Shown here piece by piece: positions 35,363-44,502 of a stretch of DNA of 64,000 nt; within the stretch, counting starts at the first letter, position 1, and every line of letters begins with the position of its first letter. Origin of the DNA: DASUBN01 sp036000105 (GTDB lineage: Bacteria > Pseudomonadota > Gammaproteobacteria > Natronospirales > REEB76). The stretch lies in NCBI GenBank assembly GCA_036000105.1, contig DASYGE010000002.1, forward strand, positions 62,001-126,000, given 5' to 3'. Below the pieces are notes generated by a model. That model had not been told where the DNA came from. It worked only from the letters and a program-made list of their open reading frames with translations, and made no database searches. A program made the translations under genes and the position numbers.

Positions 35363-35547
35363 AGATGCTGACCGAGATGGGTCTCGAGATGGCCGGTCTG
35401 GTGGTACGCAGGCGCGCCGTAGCTCGCCATTGCCAGGATGCCGAGCAGCAGCGAGATGATCACAACGTGCGGCAGGTAGCGCGCCGCGAGGTGGAGGGGG
35501 TTCCACTTGGCGGTGTGCATAGGTAACGTAAGGCTTGCGGTCTTCAT
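35359..35547 (-). CDS. Small single-pass membrane protein
   Basis: This 62-residue protein starts at ATG 35547 with AAAGGAACC upstream. It has one hydrophobic segment (HVVIISLLLGILAMASYGA) and a His-rich tail. A longer frame from 35619 would use the ATGTACCAGATGG of the 18-bp site. Coupling by overlap to the VOC gene implies a shared role. The family is not recognised. Confidence 0.6.
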   Translation of the reverse strand: MKTASLTLPMHTAKWNPLHLAARYLPHVVIISLLLGILAMASYGAPAYHQTGHLETHLGQHL

Positions 35548-35606
35548 GGCGGTGGTTCCTTTTCGATGCGCCGGCTTGAAGCGCCGGGATGAGTGAATTT
35601 TCCTAT

Positions 35607-35624
35607 CCATCTGGTACATTTTAA
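35607..35624. promoter_or_regulatory. Second copy of the TTAAAATGTAYCAGATGG site, inverted
   Basis: CCATCTGGTACATTTTAA is the reverse complement, with one mismatch, of the site at 34897-34914. It lies about 60 bp upstream of the small membrane protein ATG. Confidence 0.45.
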
Positions 35625-35995
35625 AGTCCCAGAAGTAATATTTTGATTAGACCAGTTTTAGGTCTCGGACGACATGCCTGGGGCTCAGGGCGGCGATCCT
35701 CGGCAGCGGGCGGGATACGCTGGTCGGCCTGCACCAGGCGGGCTCGCCGCACCGCGGCGAGCGACTCGGCAGGGGCGAGAAGCGCAAGCTTCAAGCGGGC
35801 GCACAAGGAAGTGCGCCCAGGGCCATGTGCGCAACAGGAAGGTAAGCGCACTTGGCCGAGGCTGGTCGTGGCACCAGGGACGGGTCGGGGCTCATGGCCA
35901 TATGCATATACGAGTGGTGGCTGGTTGCTATAGAACCGAACCACGGTCCGCCACAGGGGCAGATAGAGATTGGGATCCAGGTCTTGGGCGTTCAT
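35621..35995 (-). CDS. Doubtful reading frame, possibly a truncated gene
   Basis: From ATG 35995, with GGAG upstream, the first 45 residues (MNAQDLDPNLYLPLWRTVVR, then FYSNQPPLVYAYGHEP) look like protein. The rest comes from GTGCGC-rich repeat-like sequence around 35760-35860 and looks spurious. It may be the start of a broken gene, divergent from the CGNR gene. Nothing else is visible in 35625-36010. Confidence 0.25.
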   Translation of the reverse strand: MNAQDLDPNLYLPLWRTVVRFYSNQPPLVYAYGHEPRPVPGATTSLGQVRLPSCCAHGPGRTSLCARLKLALLAPAESLAAVRRARLVQADQRIPPAAEDRRPEPQACRPRPKTGLIKILLLGL

Positions 35996-36011
35996 AGCAG
36001 GCTCCGGCTGG

Positions 36012-36090
36012 GTAACCAGCAAAGTATCTTTAGACGGTTACAAGCCTAGTCCATCTTGTGTAACTAGTCAAGGGTGCTATACTGGTTACA
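36012..36090 (+). promoter_or_regulatory. Promoter with four alternating GTAAC/GTTAC sites
   Basis: GTAAC (36012), GTTAC (36037), GTAAC (36060) and GTTAC (36085) repeat every 23-25 bp in alternating orientation. TTGTGT (36056-36061) and TATACT (36078-36083) are 16 bp apart and end six bases before the ATG, so the mRNA may be leaderless and the sites an autoregulatory operator. Confidence 0.6.
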
Positions 36091-36734
36091 TGCAAGCCCC
36101 ACAAAAGCTCACAGCCGAGCTCCCGCGCAGCCTCGAGACCCTGGAATGGGTGGGGGGGCATGTGGCCCTGGATTTCGCCAACACCCTGAGCGACCGCGTG
36201 AGCGCGGAGCCGAAGCCTTATCTGCATAGCTATGAGGATCTTCTGGACTGGTGCCAGAAGGCGGACCTGATCGGCCCCATCAGCCGGCGCCACTTGAGCG
36301 CTGGCAGCGAGCGGGCCAAGACCGCGGCCTTCAAGGAATCGGAAGAACTGAGCACGGCGCTCTTCACCGTGTTCCGGGCGGCGGCCCGGCAGGAGGCCCT
36401 ACCCCAGGACAGTCTGGATTACCTGAACTCGCTGGTGCAGCGCACGGTGGCCTGGCGCAACATCTCCGCCTGCGACGACGAAGGCAGGAAGATCAGCTGC
36501 GGCTGGGACTTCAAGGGCGCAGCGCCCTATGCGGTGCTCGGGCCCATCGTATGGCGCGCCATGGATCTGCTGGAGAACGGCCCCCTGGACCGCATCAAGG
36601 AATGTCCGCCCCCGGAAGGCTGCGGCTGGCTGTTCATGGATCTCTCCAAGAACCGTTCGCGGCAGTGGTGCTCTATGAAGACCTGTGGGAACACATCTAA
36701 AGTCAGAAGGTTCAGGGAGAGACGGAGAGCCTGA
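36090..36734 (+). CDS. CGNR zinc-finger protein (ABATE domain), likely regulator
   Basis: This 214-residue protein has an N-terminal ABATE-type ligand domain (LEWVGGHVALDFANTLSDRV ... YLHSYEDLLDWCQKADLI, written by parts) and a C-terminal CGNR finger (CGWLFMDLSKNRSRQWCSMK followed by CGNTSKVRRFRERR). The four Cys would bind zinc and the basic end DNA. Relatives are stress-linked transcription factors. The ATG almost coincides with the predicted transcription start. Confidence 0.9.
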   Translation: MQAPQKLTAELPRSLETLEWVGGHVALDFANTLSDRVSAEPKPYLHSYEDLLDWCQKADLIGPISRRHLSAGSERAKTAAFKESEELSTALFTVFRAAARQEALPQDSLDYLNSLVQRTVAWRNISACDDEGRKISCGWDFKGAAPYAVLGPIVWRAMDLLENGPLDRIKECPPPEGCGWLFMDLSKNRSRQWCSMKTCGNTSKVRRFRERRRA

Positions 36735-36764
36735 GGGCTCAGGCTCGGGTCGCAGTCAGATGGA

Positions 36765-37436
36765 TCAGGCTGTGGTTGGGTTCTTCAGACCGTGTAGCAG
36801 GCCCAAGAGACTCATCCGTATCGCTTCCTCAGCGCTGCCGATCCCGGCGCCGGCGCAATCCCCGGCGCATTCCGCCCGGCCGGTGATGATGAGCGAGGTG
36901 AGGCCGTGCACATGGGCCCACACCGCGAAACCGAAACCATCCAGTTCACCCTGACGCATGAAGCCGGACTGCTGCATGCTATCCAGCATGCCGCTGAGGG
37001 CGCCGAAGGCGGCCGCGCCGGCCTCCTTGAGTTCCGGGAACCGGTCCCGCTGCTCCGGCAGTTCTTCGCTGGCGAACATGAGCGTGTATAGCGCGGGGTT
37101 CTCGATGCCGAAGCACACATAGGCTTCGCCCATACGGACATATTGTTCGGCGGGATCGCTTTTATCCTTGATCGCCGTCTCCAGGTAAGCGGTCAGCTTC
37201 TGGAAACCCGCCACGGCCACGGCGGCGAGCAGGGCGTTCTTGTCTTCGAAATGGGCATAGGGGGCAGCATGGCTCACACCTACGCGCGCCGCCAAGTCCC
37301 GCAGCGTGAAACCCTCGGCGCCTTCCTGCTCCAGGAGCTTCAAAGCCTCGCTCACGAGCGCGTTGCGCAGATCACCGTGATGGTAGGTCTGCTTGATCAG
37401 GCGCACGACGGGGCAGTTCTTCATCCGGGCTGTCAT
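36765..37436 (-). CDS. TetR/AcrR-family repressor of the RND pump
   Basis: This 223-residue TetR regulator has an N-terminal helix-turn-helix (RNALVSEALKLLEQEGAEGF, then LRDLAARVGVSHAAPYAHFEDKNALL) and a C-terminal ligand domain (MGEAYVCFGIENPALYTLMF) of the WHG type. It is divergent from the efflux operon, with a 21-bp inverted repeat between them. ATG 37436 or 37424 could start it. It probably represses both its own gene and the pump genes and is released by pump substrates. Confidence 0.85.
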   Translation of the reverse strand: MTARMKNCPVVRLIKQTYHHGDLRNALVSEALKLLEQEGAEGFTLRDLAARVGVSHAAPYAHFEDKNALLAAVAVAGFQKLTAYLETAIKDKSDPAEQYVRMGEAYVCFGIENPALYTLMFASEELPEQRDRFPELKEAGAAAFGALSGMLDSMQQSGFMRQGELDGFGFAVWAHVHGLTSLIITGRAECAGDCAGAGIGSAEEAIRMSLLGLLHGLKNPTTA

Positions 37437-37514
37437 CCTCGCATCATATAAGCAAAGCGCCGCTCGCGCCCCGTCTTCCTGAGGGCGCGCGCCGGGCTCG
37501 AAAAATCTTCGTCT

Positions 37515-37580
37515 CAATCTTGACATCGGTAAGTTCAGGCGAGCACAATCTACGCCCCTAACTTACCGCTGTCAAGATTG
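37515..37580. promoter_or_regulatory. Divergent promoter region with long inverted repeat
   Basis: Arms of 21 bp (37515-37535 and 37560-37580) match in 20 positions as inverted copies, with 24 bp between. Each arm contains TTGACA (37520-37525 on plus, 37575-37570 on minus) and GGTAAGTT, so each covers the -35 box of one divergent promoter. This is the likely TetR operator. Confidence 0.8.
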
Positions 37581-37589
37581 GTAACCGCT

Positions 37590-38732
37590 ATGCGCTCAAC
37601 CCCCAGGAATTCCCGTGGTTTCCTCACTCTGGCAGCGGCCCTCATTGCCGCCAGCCTGCTCACGGCCTGCAGCCACGGGGCCCGGGTGGTCGCCGCCCCC
37701 AAGCCCGTCATCTCCGAGCGTTTAGCTCTCACAGACACCACCCCGCGGGACGAATACAGCGGCGACGTGCACGCCCGTTTTGAGTCGGCTTTGGGCTTTA
37801 GGGTGCCAGGGAAGATAGTGGGCCGCTATGTGAACCTGGGGGACCGGGTACACGCGGGCCAGCTCCTGGCGAAACTGGACGACGCTGACGCCGGCCTCAA
37901 CAAGGATGCCGCCGAGGCGGCCTTGACCGGCGCCAAGAGCAGCTATGAGACCGCCCAGCGGGAACTCGCGCGCTATGCCGAACTCGTGAAGACCGGCGCC
38001 GTGAGCCGCTCGGCCTATGAACACCAGCAGGATATTTTCGCCACCGCCCAGGCCAACTACCAGCAGGCGGAGCGCCAGTACGACCTCCGGAACAATCAGC
38101 TCGCCTACACCGAACTCAAGGCCGATCACGACGGGGTGATCACCGCCGTGGACGCGGAAGCGGGGCAGGTGGTGGCCGAGGGCCAGACGGTCATGAGCCT
38201 CGCCTGGTCTAACGGGCGCGAGGTGTACATAGACGTGCCGGAAAACCGCATCGGCGAGTTCAGCGGCGCGAAGGACATCGGCATCACCCTGTGGGGCGCC
38301 GAGGGCCATGCTTACAAGGGTGCGGTGCGTGAGAAGTCTGCCTCGGCGGATTCCGCCACCCGCACCTTCCTGGTCAAGATCGCCATTCGCGACCCGGGCC
38401 CCGAGGTGAAGCTGGGCATGACCGCAGGCGTCATGGTGGCGGACGCGGTGGACCCGGAGGAGATCGTGATCCCCTTGAGCGCGCTCTATCACAAGGACAC
38501 GGTCACCGCCGTCTGGGTGGTGGACCCCAAGACCTCGCAGCTCGTCTTGAAGCCCGTGCAGGTGTCCCGCTATACCGACAGCGGTGTGGTGATCGGCTCC
38601 GGCCTCACTCCCGGCGACACAGTGGTGCTGAAGGGCGTGAACGAACTCTATGAACAGGAGCCCGTGCAGGCGAGCGCTGCCCTGACCGCGTCGGCGAACA
38701 ACCCCAGTGCGAACGCGGGAGGCACTCTGTGA
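37590..38732 (+). CDS. RND efflux periplasmic adaptor (membrane fusion lipoprotein)
   Basis: This 380-residue HlyD/MFP-type adaptor has a lipoprotein signal (LLTAC), a lipoyl half (YSGDVHARFESALGFRVPGKI, GDRVHAGQLLAKLD), a coiled-coil hairpin, the second lipoyl half (DGVITAVDAEAGQVVAEGQTV), a beta-barrel (VYIDVPENRIGEF) and a membrane-proximal domain. It links the inner-membrane pump to an outer-membrane channel, which is not encoded here. Its stop overlaps the pump start (GTGA). Confidence 0.93.
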   Translation: MRSTPRNSRGFLTLAAALIAASLLTACSHGARVVAAPKPVISERLALTDTTPRDEYSGDVHARFESALGFRVPGKIVGRYVNLGDRVHAGQLLAKLDDADAGLNKDAAEAALTGAKSSYETAQRELARYAELVKTGAVSRSAYEHQQDIFATAQANYQQAERQYDLRNNQLAYTELKADHDGVITAVDAEAGQVVAEGQTVMSLAWSNGREVYIDVPENRIGEFSGAKDIGITLWGAEGHAYKGAVREKSASADSATRTFLVKIAIRDPGPEVKLGMTAGVMVADAVDPEEIVIPLSALYHKDTVTAVWVVDPKTSQLVLKPVQVSRYTDSGVVIGSGLTPGDTVVLKGVNELYEQEPVQASAALTASANNPSANAGGTL

Positions 38733-41700
38733 GCAACGGGGGGTTCAACCTCTCGGAATGGGCGCTGAATCACCGCACCCTGGTGCTCTACGCCATGCTG
38801 CTGACCGCGCTGCTGGGCCTGTTCGGTTACCGGCAGCTCGGCCAGTCCGAGGACCCGCCCTTCACCTTCAAGGTGATGGTGGTCCAGACCCTGTGGCCCG
38901 GCGCCACCGCCGAGCAGGTGCAGCGCGAGGTGACGGACCGCATCGAGCGCAAGCTGCAGGAGACCCCCGACGTGGACTTCCTGCAGAGCTATTCCAAGCC
39001 CGGCGAGTCCATGATCTTCTTCAACATAAAGGACTCGGCGCCGGCGAGCGCCGTGCCCGGCACCTGGTACCAGGTGCGCAAGAAGGTGGGCGACATCGCG
39101 GGGCAGCTGCCCCAGGGCGTGGTCGGGCCTTTCTTCAACGATGAGTTCGGCGACGTCTACACCAACCTCTATGCCCTGGAAGGGGAGGGGTTCAGCGACG
39201 CGGAACTGAAGGATTACGCCGACACCCTGCGCGAAGTGCTGTTGCGGGTGCCGGACGTGGCCAAGGTGGACTACTTCGGCGAACAGCCGCAGGTGATCCA
39301 CGTGGAGATCTCCAACCGCAAGCTCGCGACGCTGGGTTTGAGCCCCCAGGACATCGTCTCGGTGCTGCAGGCCCAGAACGCGGTGGTGCCCGCCGGGAGT
39401 TTCGAGACCGGCACCGACCACATCAGCCTCATGAGCAGCGGCCAGTTCCATTCCGTGGCGAGCCTGGAGCAGGTGAGTTTCCGCGCCAACGGGCGCTTGT
39501 TCCGCCTGGGTGACATCGCATACATCTATTCGGGCTACCAGGACCCGCCGGGCCAACAGATGCGCTTCGGGGGGCGGCCGGTGCTGGGCATCGGCGTCAC
39601 CATGGCAGCCGGCGGCAACGTGATCGAACTCAGCAAGCGCCTCAAGCCGGTGGTCGAGGCCTTGCAGCAGCGCCTGCCGGCGGGCCTCACCCTGCACACC
39701 GTCACCGACGGGGGTCTCGCGGTGGAACGCTCGGTGGGGGATTTCGAGGAAGCAGTGGGCGAGGCCATCCTCATCGTGCTCATCGTGAGCCTCTTGAGCC
39801 TCGGGCTGCGCACCGGCACGGTGGTGGTGATCTCCATCCCGCTCGTGCTCGCGGCCACGGCAGTCATGATGTGGGCCTTCGGCATCGGCCTGCACAAGGT
39901 ATCTCTTGGCACCCTGATCCTGGCGCTGGGCCTCCTGGTGGACGATGCCATCATCGCCGTGGAGATGATGGCGGTGAAGCTGGAACAGGGCTATGACCGG
40001 GTGAAAGCCGCGGCCTTCGCCTATACCAGCACCGCTTTCCCCATGCTCACGGGTACCTTGATCACGGTGGCGGGGTTCCTGCCTATCGCGCTCGCCAAAT
40101 CCGGTGTCGGCGAATACACCCGATCCATCTTCCAGGTCTCGGCCATCGCGCTCCTGGTCTCCTGGGTGACTGCGGTGGTGGTGATTCCCTATCTCGGCTA
40201 CCAGCTCCTGCCGGAAGCCCATCAGCACAAGCCTTCGGTGCTGCGGGGCTGGTTCGTGCGGCGCTTCCCGGGACTCGCCGCACGCTTGCCGGAAGCGGGC
40301 GAACGCCGGGACGAGAACGATGTGTACTCGACCCCGTTCTACGGGCGGTTCCGCGCCGTGATCAGCTGGTGCGTGGAGCACCGTGGCCGGGTATTGGCCT
40401 CGGCCGTCGGCCTCTTCGTGCTGGCCGTCATCGGTTTCGGTTTCATCCCCCAGCAGTTCTTCCCCAGTTCAGACAGACCTGAATTGCTGGTGGACCTGCG
40501 TCTGCCCGAGGGTGGCTCCTACGCCGCCGCGCTCAGCGCGACCAAACGCATGGAGAAGTTCCTCGACGGCCAGACGGGCATCACCAACTATGTGAGCTAT
40601 GTGGGCACGGGCTCGCCGCGCTTCTATCTAAACCTCGATCAGCAGCTCCCCCAGCGCAACTTCGCCCAGTTCGTGGTGACCCCAAAAGACGTGAAGACGC
40701 GTGACGCCCTGTTCACCACCCTGACGGCGGAGTTGGATCGGGATTTCCCGGACGTCCAGGGCCGGGTGTCGCGCCTTGAGAACGGGCCGCCGGTAGGCTT
40801 CCCGGTGCAGTTCCGGGTCTCGGGGGATGACATCAGCCAGGTGCGTGGCATCGCCGCCCAGGTGGCGGACGTGATGCGCGCCGACCCCCGTGCCACCGGC
40901 GTGCAATACGACTGGGATGGCCCCGCGAGCAAGACCGTGCATCTCGAGGTGGATCAGGAGAAGGCACGTCTCCTCGGCGTGGGCAGCGACGAACTCTCCC
41001 AGTTCCTCAACATGTCCCTCTCGGGCTATACCGCGACCTATTACCGGGAAGCAGACAAGCTCATCGGCGTGGATTTGCGTGCTCCGGCAGCAGAGCGGGC
41101 CAACTTGAACAACGTCGAGAACCTCATGATCCCCACGGCCGCCGGCAAAGCGGTGCCCCTGTCCCAGATAGCGAAACCGGTCTATGGCCTGGAATACGGC
41201 GTGATCTGGGAACGGGACCGCCAGCCAACCATCACGGTGCGGGCCGATACCGTGGGCGGAGCCCAAGGCATCGACGTGACCAACGCCATAGATGCCAAGC
41301 TCACGGATCTGCGTGCCAGGTTGCCGATCGGTTATCGCATCGAAGTGGGCGGCGCGGTAGAGAACAGCGCCAAAGCCCAGAACTCCATCAACGTGCAGAT
41401 GCCGGTGATGCTGTTCGTGGTGATCACGCTGCTGATGATCCAGCTGCAGAGTTTCTCGCGCACCTTCATGGTGCTGTTGACGGCGCCGCTCGGCCTCATC
41501 GGCGTGAGCAGCGCTTTGCTGCTCTTCCATAAGCCCTTCGGCTTCATGGCCATGCTCGGCACCATCGCCATGTTCGGCATCATCATGCGCAACTCGGTGA
41601 TCCTGGTGGACCAGATAGACCGGGACATCCGCGAGGGTCAGGACCGCTTCCAGGCCATCATCAGCGCCACGGTACGGCGCTTCAGGCCCATCACGCTCAC

Positions 41701-41905
41701 CGCCGCCGCCGCGGTGCTGGCGCTCATCCCGTTGGTGCAGAGCGACCTCTTCGGTCCCATGGCGGTGGCGCTCATGGGCGGCATCACCGTGGCCACGGTG
41801 CTGACCTTGTTCTTCCTGCCGGCGCTCTATGCCACCTGGTTCCGGGTGCCGTCGCCGGCGGTGGCGAAGACACCGCTGCTCACCCATAAACAGGAGTTCG
41901 CCTGA
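38729..41905 (+). CDS. RND efflux pump, inner membrane permease (HAE1-type)
   Basis: This 1058-residue AcrB-type proton-driven exporter has the first membrane helix (TLVLYAMLLTALLGLFGY), large periplasmic loops, the helix-4 proton relay GLLVDDAIIAVEMM, helix 7 after RVLASAVGLFVLAVIGFGF, and the second set with MLGTIAMFGIIMRNSVILVDQID. The start is GTG 38729. Its stop shares one base with the next ATG. Drug or solvent export is probable, and the substrate is unknown. Confidence 0.95.
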   Translation: MSNGGFNLSEWALNHRTLVLYAMLLTALLGLFGYRQLGQSEDPPFTFKVMVVQTLWPGATAEQVQREVTDRIERKLQETPDVDFLQSYSKPGESMIFFNIKDSAPASAVPGTWYQVRKKVGDIAGQLPQGVVGPFFNDEFGDVYTNLYALEGEGFSDAELKDYADTLREVLLRVPDVAKVDYFGEQPQVIHVEISNRKLATLGLSPQDIVSVLQAQNAVVPAGSFETGTDHISLMSSGQFHSVASLEQVSFRANGRLFRLGDIAYIYSGYQDPPGQQMRFGGRPVLGIGVTMAAGGNVIELSKRLKPVVEALQQRLPAGLTLHTVTDGGLAVERSVGDFEEAVGEAILIVLIVSLLSLGLRTGTVVVISIPLVLAATAVMMWAFGIGLHKVSLGTLILALGLLVDDAIIAVEMMAVKLEQGYDRVKAAAFAYTSTAFPMLTGTLITVAGFLPIALAKSGVGEYTRSIFQVSAIALLVSWVTAVVVIPYLGYQLLPEAHQHKPSVLRGWFVRRFPGLAARLPEAGERRDENDVYSTPFYGRFRAVISWCVEHRGRVLASAVGLFVLAVIGFGFIPQQFFPSSDRPELLVDLRLPEGGSYAAALSATKRMEKFLDGQTGITNYVSYVGTGSPRFYLNLDQQLPQRNFAQFVVTPKDVKTRDALFTTLTAELDRDFPDVQGRVSRLENGPPVGFPVQFRVSGDDISQVRGIAAQVADVMRADPRATGVQYDWDGPASKTVHLEVDQEKARLLGVGSDELSQFLNMSLSGYTATYYREADKLIGVDLRAPAAERANLNNVENLMIPTAAGKAVPLSQIAKPVYGLEYGVIWERDRQPTITVRADTVGGAQGIDVTNAIDAKLTDLRARLPIGYRIEVGGAVENSAKAQNSINVQMPVMLFVVITLLMIQLQSFSRTFMVLLTAPLGLIGVSSALLLFHKPFGFMAMLGTIAMFGIIMRNSVILVDQIDRDIREGQDRFQAIISATVRRFRPITLTAAAAVLALIPLVQSDLFGPMAVALMGGITVATVLTLFFLPALYATWFRVPSPAVAKTPLLTHKQEFA

Positions 41906-42159
41906 TGAACCGCTATCTCGTGCTGACCCAGCGCACACCCGGATTCCAGCCCTACGCACTGCAAGAGCATCACGCATTCCTGGATAAGCTGAAGAGCGCC
42001 GAGCTCCTGGAACTGGCGGGGCCCTTCTCCGACAAGTCCGGCGGCGCCTATCTGCTGCGGGCCGCGAACCTGACGGAGGCGACCGCCATGGCCCACCAGG
42101 ATCCGCTGCATATGCGCGGTTTCTCGCGTCTCACCATCCATGAGTGGCGGGCAGAATAA
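41905..42159 (+). CDS. YciI-family protein
   Basis: This 84-residue dimeric alpha/beta-barrel-like protein of the YciI group has YLVLTQRTPGF, HHAFLDKLKSAELLELAGPFSD, GAYLLRAANLTEA and DPLHMRGFSRLTIHEW. The conserved His of HHAFL and the Asp/His of DPLHM could form the putative active site described for the family. TGATG overlap with the pump gene places it as the third cistron of the efflux operon. Confidence 0.85.
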   Translation: MNRYLVLTQRTPGFQPYALQEHHAFLDKLKSAELLELAGPFSDKSGGAYLLRAANLTEATAMAHQDPLHMRGFSRLTIHEWRAE

Positions 42160-42186
42160 AAAACGGGCCGGCTTGCGCCGGCCCGT
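42159..42186 (-). terminator. Terminator between convergent genes
   Basis: ACGGGCCGGC (42163-42172) and GCCGGCCCGT (42177-42186) pair around TTGC. A run of A before the stem gives a good T-tail on the minus strand for the secreted protein gene, and it can also end the efflux operon. Confidence 0.85.
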
Positions 42187-42226
42187 CTCTTCCTCCCTCA
42201 GGCCTCGCCTGAGTGGTGGAACCCCT

Positions 42227-43864
42227 TCAATAGAACGGATAGCCAGGCAGGATCGCCAGGTTCTCGAACAGGCCGGCGGCGTCCGGTCCCAGCAGGCTGT
42301 ACATCTTGCCGCCCACCGGATCGATCTCCACCGGCGAACTGCCGGCCGGTTCCCGTACATAACCCACGCTCGCAGGCTGCCAGCCATAGGCCAGCGCGCT
42401 GCAGGCGTCCGCCGGCAGGCCGGTGATGTTGGTGCTGGTGAAGGCCACGGGATCGATGGCTGCCAGCGTGCCGCCCATGCAGACGCCCGGGTTGGGGCTG
42501 AACAGGTAGACCACGTCACGCTCGACGCCCGGCGGGTTGCCGCGGACGAAGTAGCCACCCCAGATGTCGTCACCCATGCGGGAGTTGGCGTAGGTCTGCA
42601 CCACGGCGCCGTTGCCGTCCGCCACGATCTCCGTGAACCCGGTCGGGCTGGTGTTGAAATCCAGGACACCGATCCAGAAGTGGCCATTGATGGTGTAGCG
42701 GATATCGGCTTCGATGTTCACACCGCCCGCCAGGAACACCGGCGTCTGGGTGCCCGGGCCGGTCTCGTTCAGGGCGATGACGTGATCGAAACCGCTCGTG
42801 GTGTCGAACTCGTTCAAGCCCACGTAGCTGCCGGACACGGTGTCACCCGCGAGGGCGCCGCACTCGTTGCCCGTGCTGTCGGCATATATCTGAGTCGCCG
42901 CACCGCCCGCCAGGGGAGCGGCGTACACGGCATAGCCTGAGCCCGTGGGCTCGGCGAAGCTCAGGATGCCGCCGATGGAGTCCGTCATGACACCGGCGCT
43001 GACGCCGACGCAGATGGCGGTGTCGGCGAAGCTATAGGTCGCCACCAGGCTGGAGCCGGTCATGGTCACGCGATACAGGCTGTCGGTGCGGGTGCCGGCG
43101 ACGTCGCTGGTACCGGTGAGGAACATCGTACCGTCCACCCGTGAGAAGACCGCGGGTGCCGGCCCGGTGGGCGGGCCCACCAGGAGCGTGGTCGCGGAGC
43201 TGAAGTTGGCCTTGTAGGCTACGACGGCGTTGCCGGTCCACACCACCCAGCGCACGAAGCTCTCGTCGACGGGATTGGTGAAGGCGCCGAGCACGGACCA
43301 GTTGGTGGGCTCGATGATGGGGGCCACGGTGTTATCCGCGTTGGCCGGGATGAGCCAGGTCTGGGTGCCGATGCCGGAAGCGCAGGCATTGAGGGAGCCG
43401 GTCGGTTCCACCACCGCCTGCACGTAGGCTTTGGCGGCGGCGTAGGGCCGCTCGTCCAGTGCCGTCAAGGTGCAGAGCTGGGCATAACTGCCGTTGCTGA
43501 ACTGCTGTATCGGGCCGATGTTCCTGAGGTTCGCCTTGTAAAGGTGGCCGGCCACGCCATACACCGCGAGTTGCGGCGTCACGCCGGTGGCTTCATGGGT
43601 GATGGCGTTGAGGGTCCAGTCATTGAGGATGGCGACGGTCCCGCCGTTGGTGCCGACGTTGCCGTCCAGCGGTTGATTGGTGAGCTGGAAGGGCGGATTG
43701 CCGAGATGGTCCGTGTCCGCGAGCCACACGCCCTGGTCTGGGCCGGGGTTCTGCACCAGGGTGAAAGGGATATAGGAATGGGCGGCCTGGGCCGTGTTCG
43801 CTGCCGTCAACATGAAACCCGCGGCCAGGAGACCGCGCCAGATGGGTCGAGGTGAGATACGCAT
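42227..43864 (-). CDS. Large secreted protein, probably beta-propeller-like, unknown function
   Basis: This 545-residue protein has a signal peptide (MRISPRPIWRGLLAAGFMLTAANTAQA). The rest is beta-rich, with many Gly, Thr and Asn and recurring short units such as LYRVTMTGSSLVATYSF, GGILSFAEPTGSGYAVYAAP and DVVYLFSPNPGVCMGGTLAA, suggesting a propeller. Four or more Cys could form disulfides. I do not recognise the family. GGGAGAATTGCTC precedes ATG 43864; a longer in-frame extension lacks protein-like sequence. Confidence 0.75.
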   Translation of the reverse strand: MRISPRPIWRGLLAAGFMLTAANTAQAAHSYIPFTLVQNPGPDQGVWLADTDHLGNPPFQLTNQPLDGNVGTNGGTVAILNDWTLNAITHEATGVTPQLAVYGVAGHLYKANLRNIGPIQQFSNGSYAQLCTLTALDERPYAAAKAYVQAVVEPTGSLNACASGIGTQTWLIPANADNTVAPIIEPTNWSVLGAFTNPVDESFVRWVVWTGNAVVAYKANFSSATTLLVGPPTGPAPAVFSRVDGTMFLTGTSDVAGTRTDSLYRVTMTGSSLVATYSFADTAICVGVSAGVMTDSIGGILSFAEPTGSGYAVYAAPLAGGAATQIYADSTGNECGALAGDTVSGSYVGLNEFDTTSGFDHVIALNETGPGTQTPVFLAGGVNIEADIRYTINGHFWIGVLDFNTSPTGFTEIVADGNGAVVQTYANSRMGDDIWGGYFVRGNPPGVERDVVYLFSPNPGVCMGGTLAAIDPVAFTSTNITGLPADACSALAYGWQPASVGYVREPAGSSPVEIDPVGGKMYSLLGPDAAGLFENLAILPGYPFY

Positions 43865-44502
43865 GAGCAATTCTCCCTGATTATCGGATGATGGAACCCT
43901 GATTTGAGACGAAGCAACGGATGGGTAGGGCGACGCACAGAGGTGCGCGCAATCAGTCGCATGAAACCGGGACCCCATCCGGTGCGTCGCACCGTGAACA
44001 TTTTTACGCGAAGCATGTATCCCAGTGAATAGGTGTGTGAGGTCAGTGCGCGTAGGACGATGCTTACCGCGGCGGGTTATTGGAAAGCGTGAATATGTCT
44101 GTTGGGTCTTATGACAGCTGGCAATGCGCAGATGCAGGTGGAGCGCGGGGGCTGCGGGAGTCACCGCGCTGAGTCTGGGTGATATGTAATGGCCCCGGAG
44201 TGGGGTGGACTCAGTCTAGGTTGCGGTACTTACATGATCCAGAAGAGTGCCGGAGCCGGACGCCATCCAGCTGTCATGGGGAATCCCGCAGATCGACGCC
44301 AACCCCTGGCTTGCAGTATCCGGGTCGTCCCCCGCGGAAGGATGGCGCACCATCCGCTGTCGTCGTGAGCCCTATTGAGCCGGGTTTTCCCTGCATCCGT
44401 AGACGGATTTGGGCCGTTCATCCAGGTATGGGCCTGCGCTTAAGGCATGGCGACGCAGTGCACTGGTATCATCAGCCCAGGTCCTGAAGGGGTAAAGATT
44501 CC
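43865..44502. other. Gene-free stretch
   Basis: About 640 bp hold no credible coding frame, repeat module or RNA gene that I can recognise. Promoters for the two flanking divergent genes presumably lie here. Confidence 0.5.

Noticed and set aside
35621..35995. Confident gene call for the frame before the CGNR gene
   Set aside because: Only the first part looks protein-like; the rest is GTGCGC-rich repeat. It is listed only as doubtful.
38648..41977. Two long minus-strand frames across the RND pump gene
   Set aside because: They are shadows of the pump gene; the products are His/Glu/Arg-rich with no domain.
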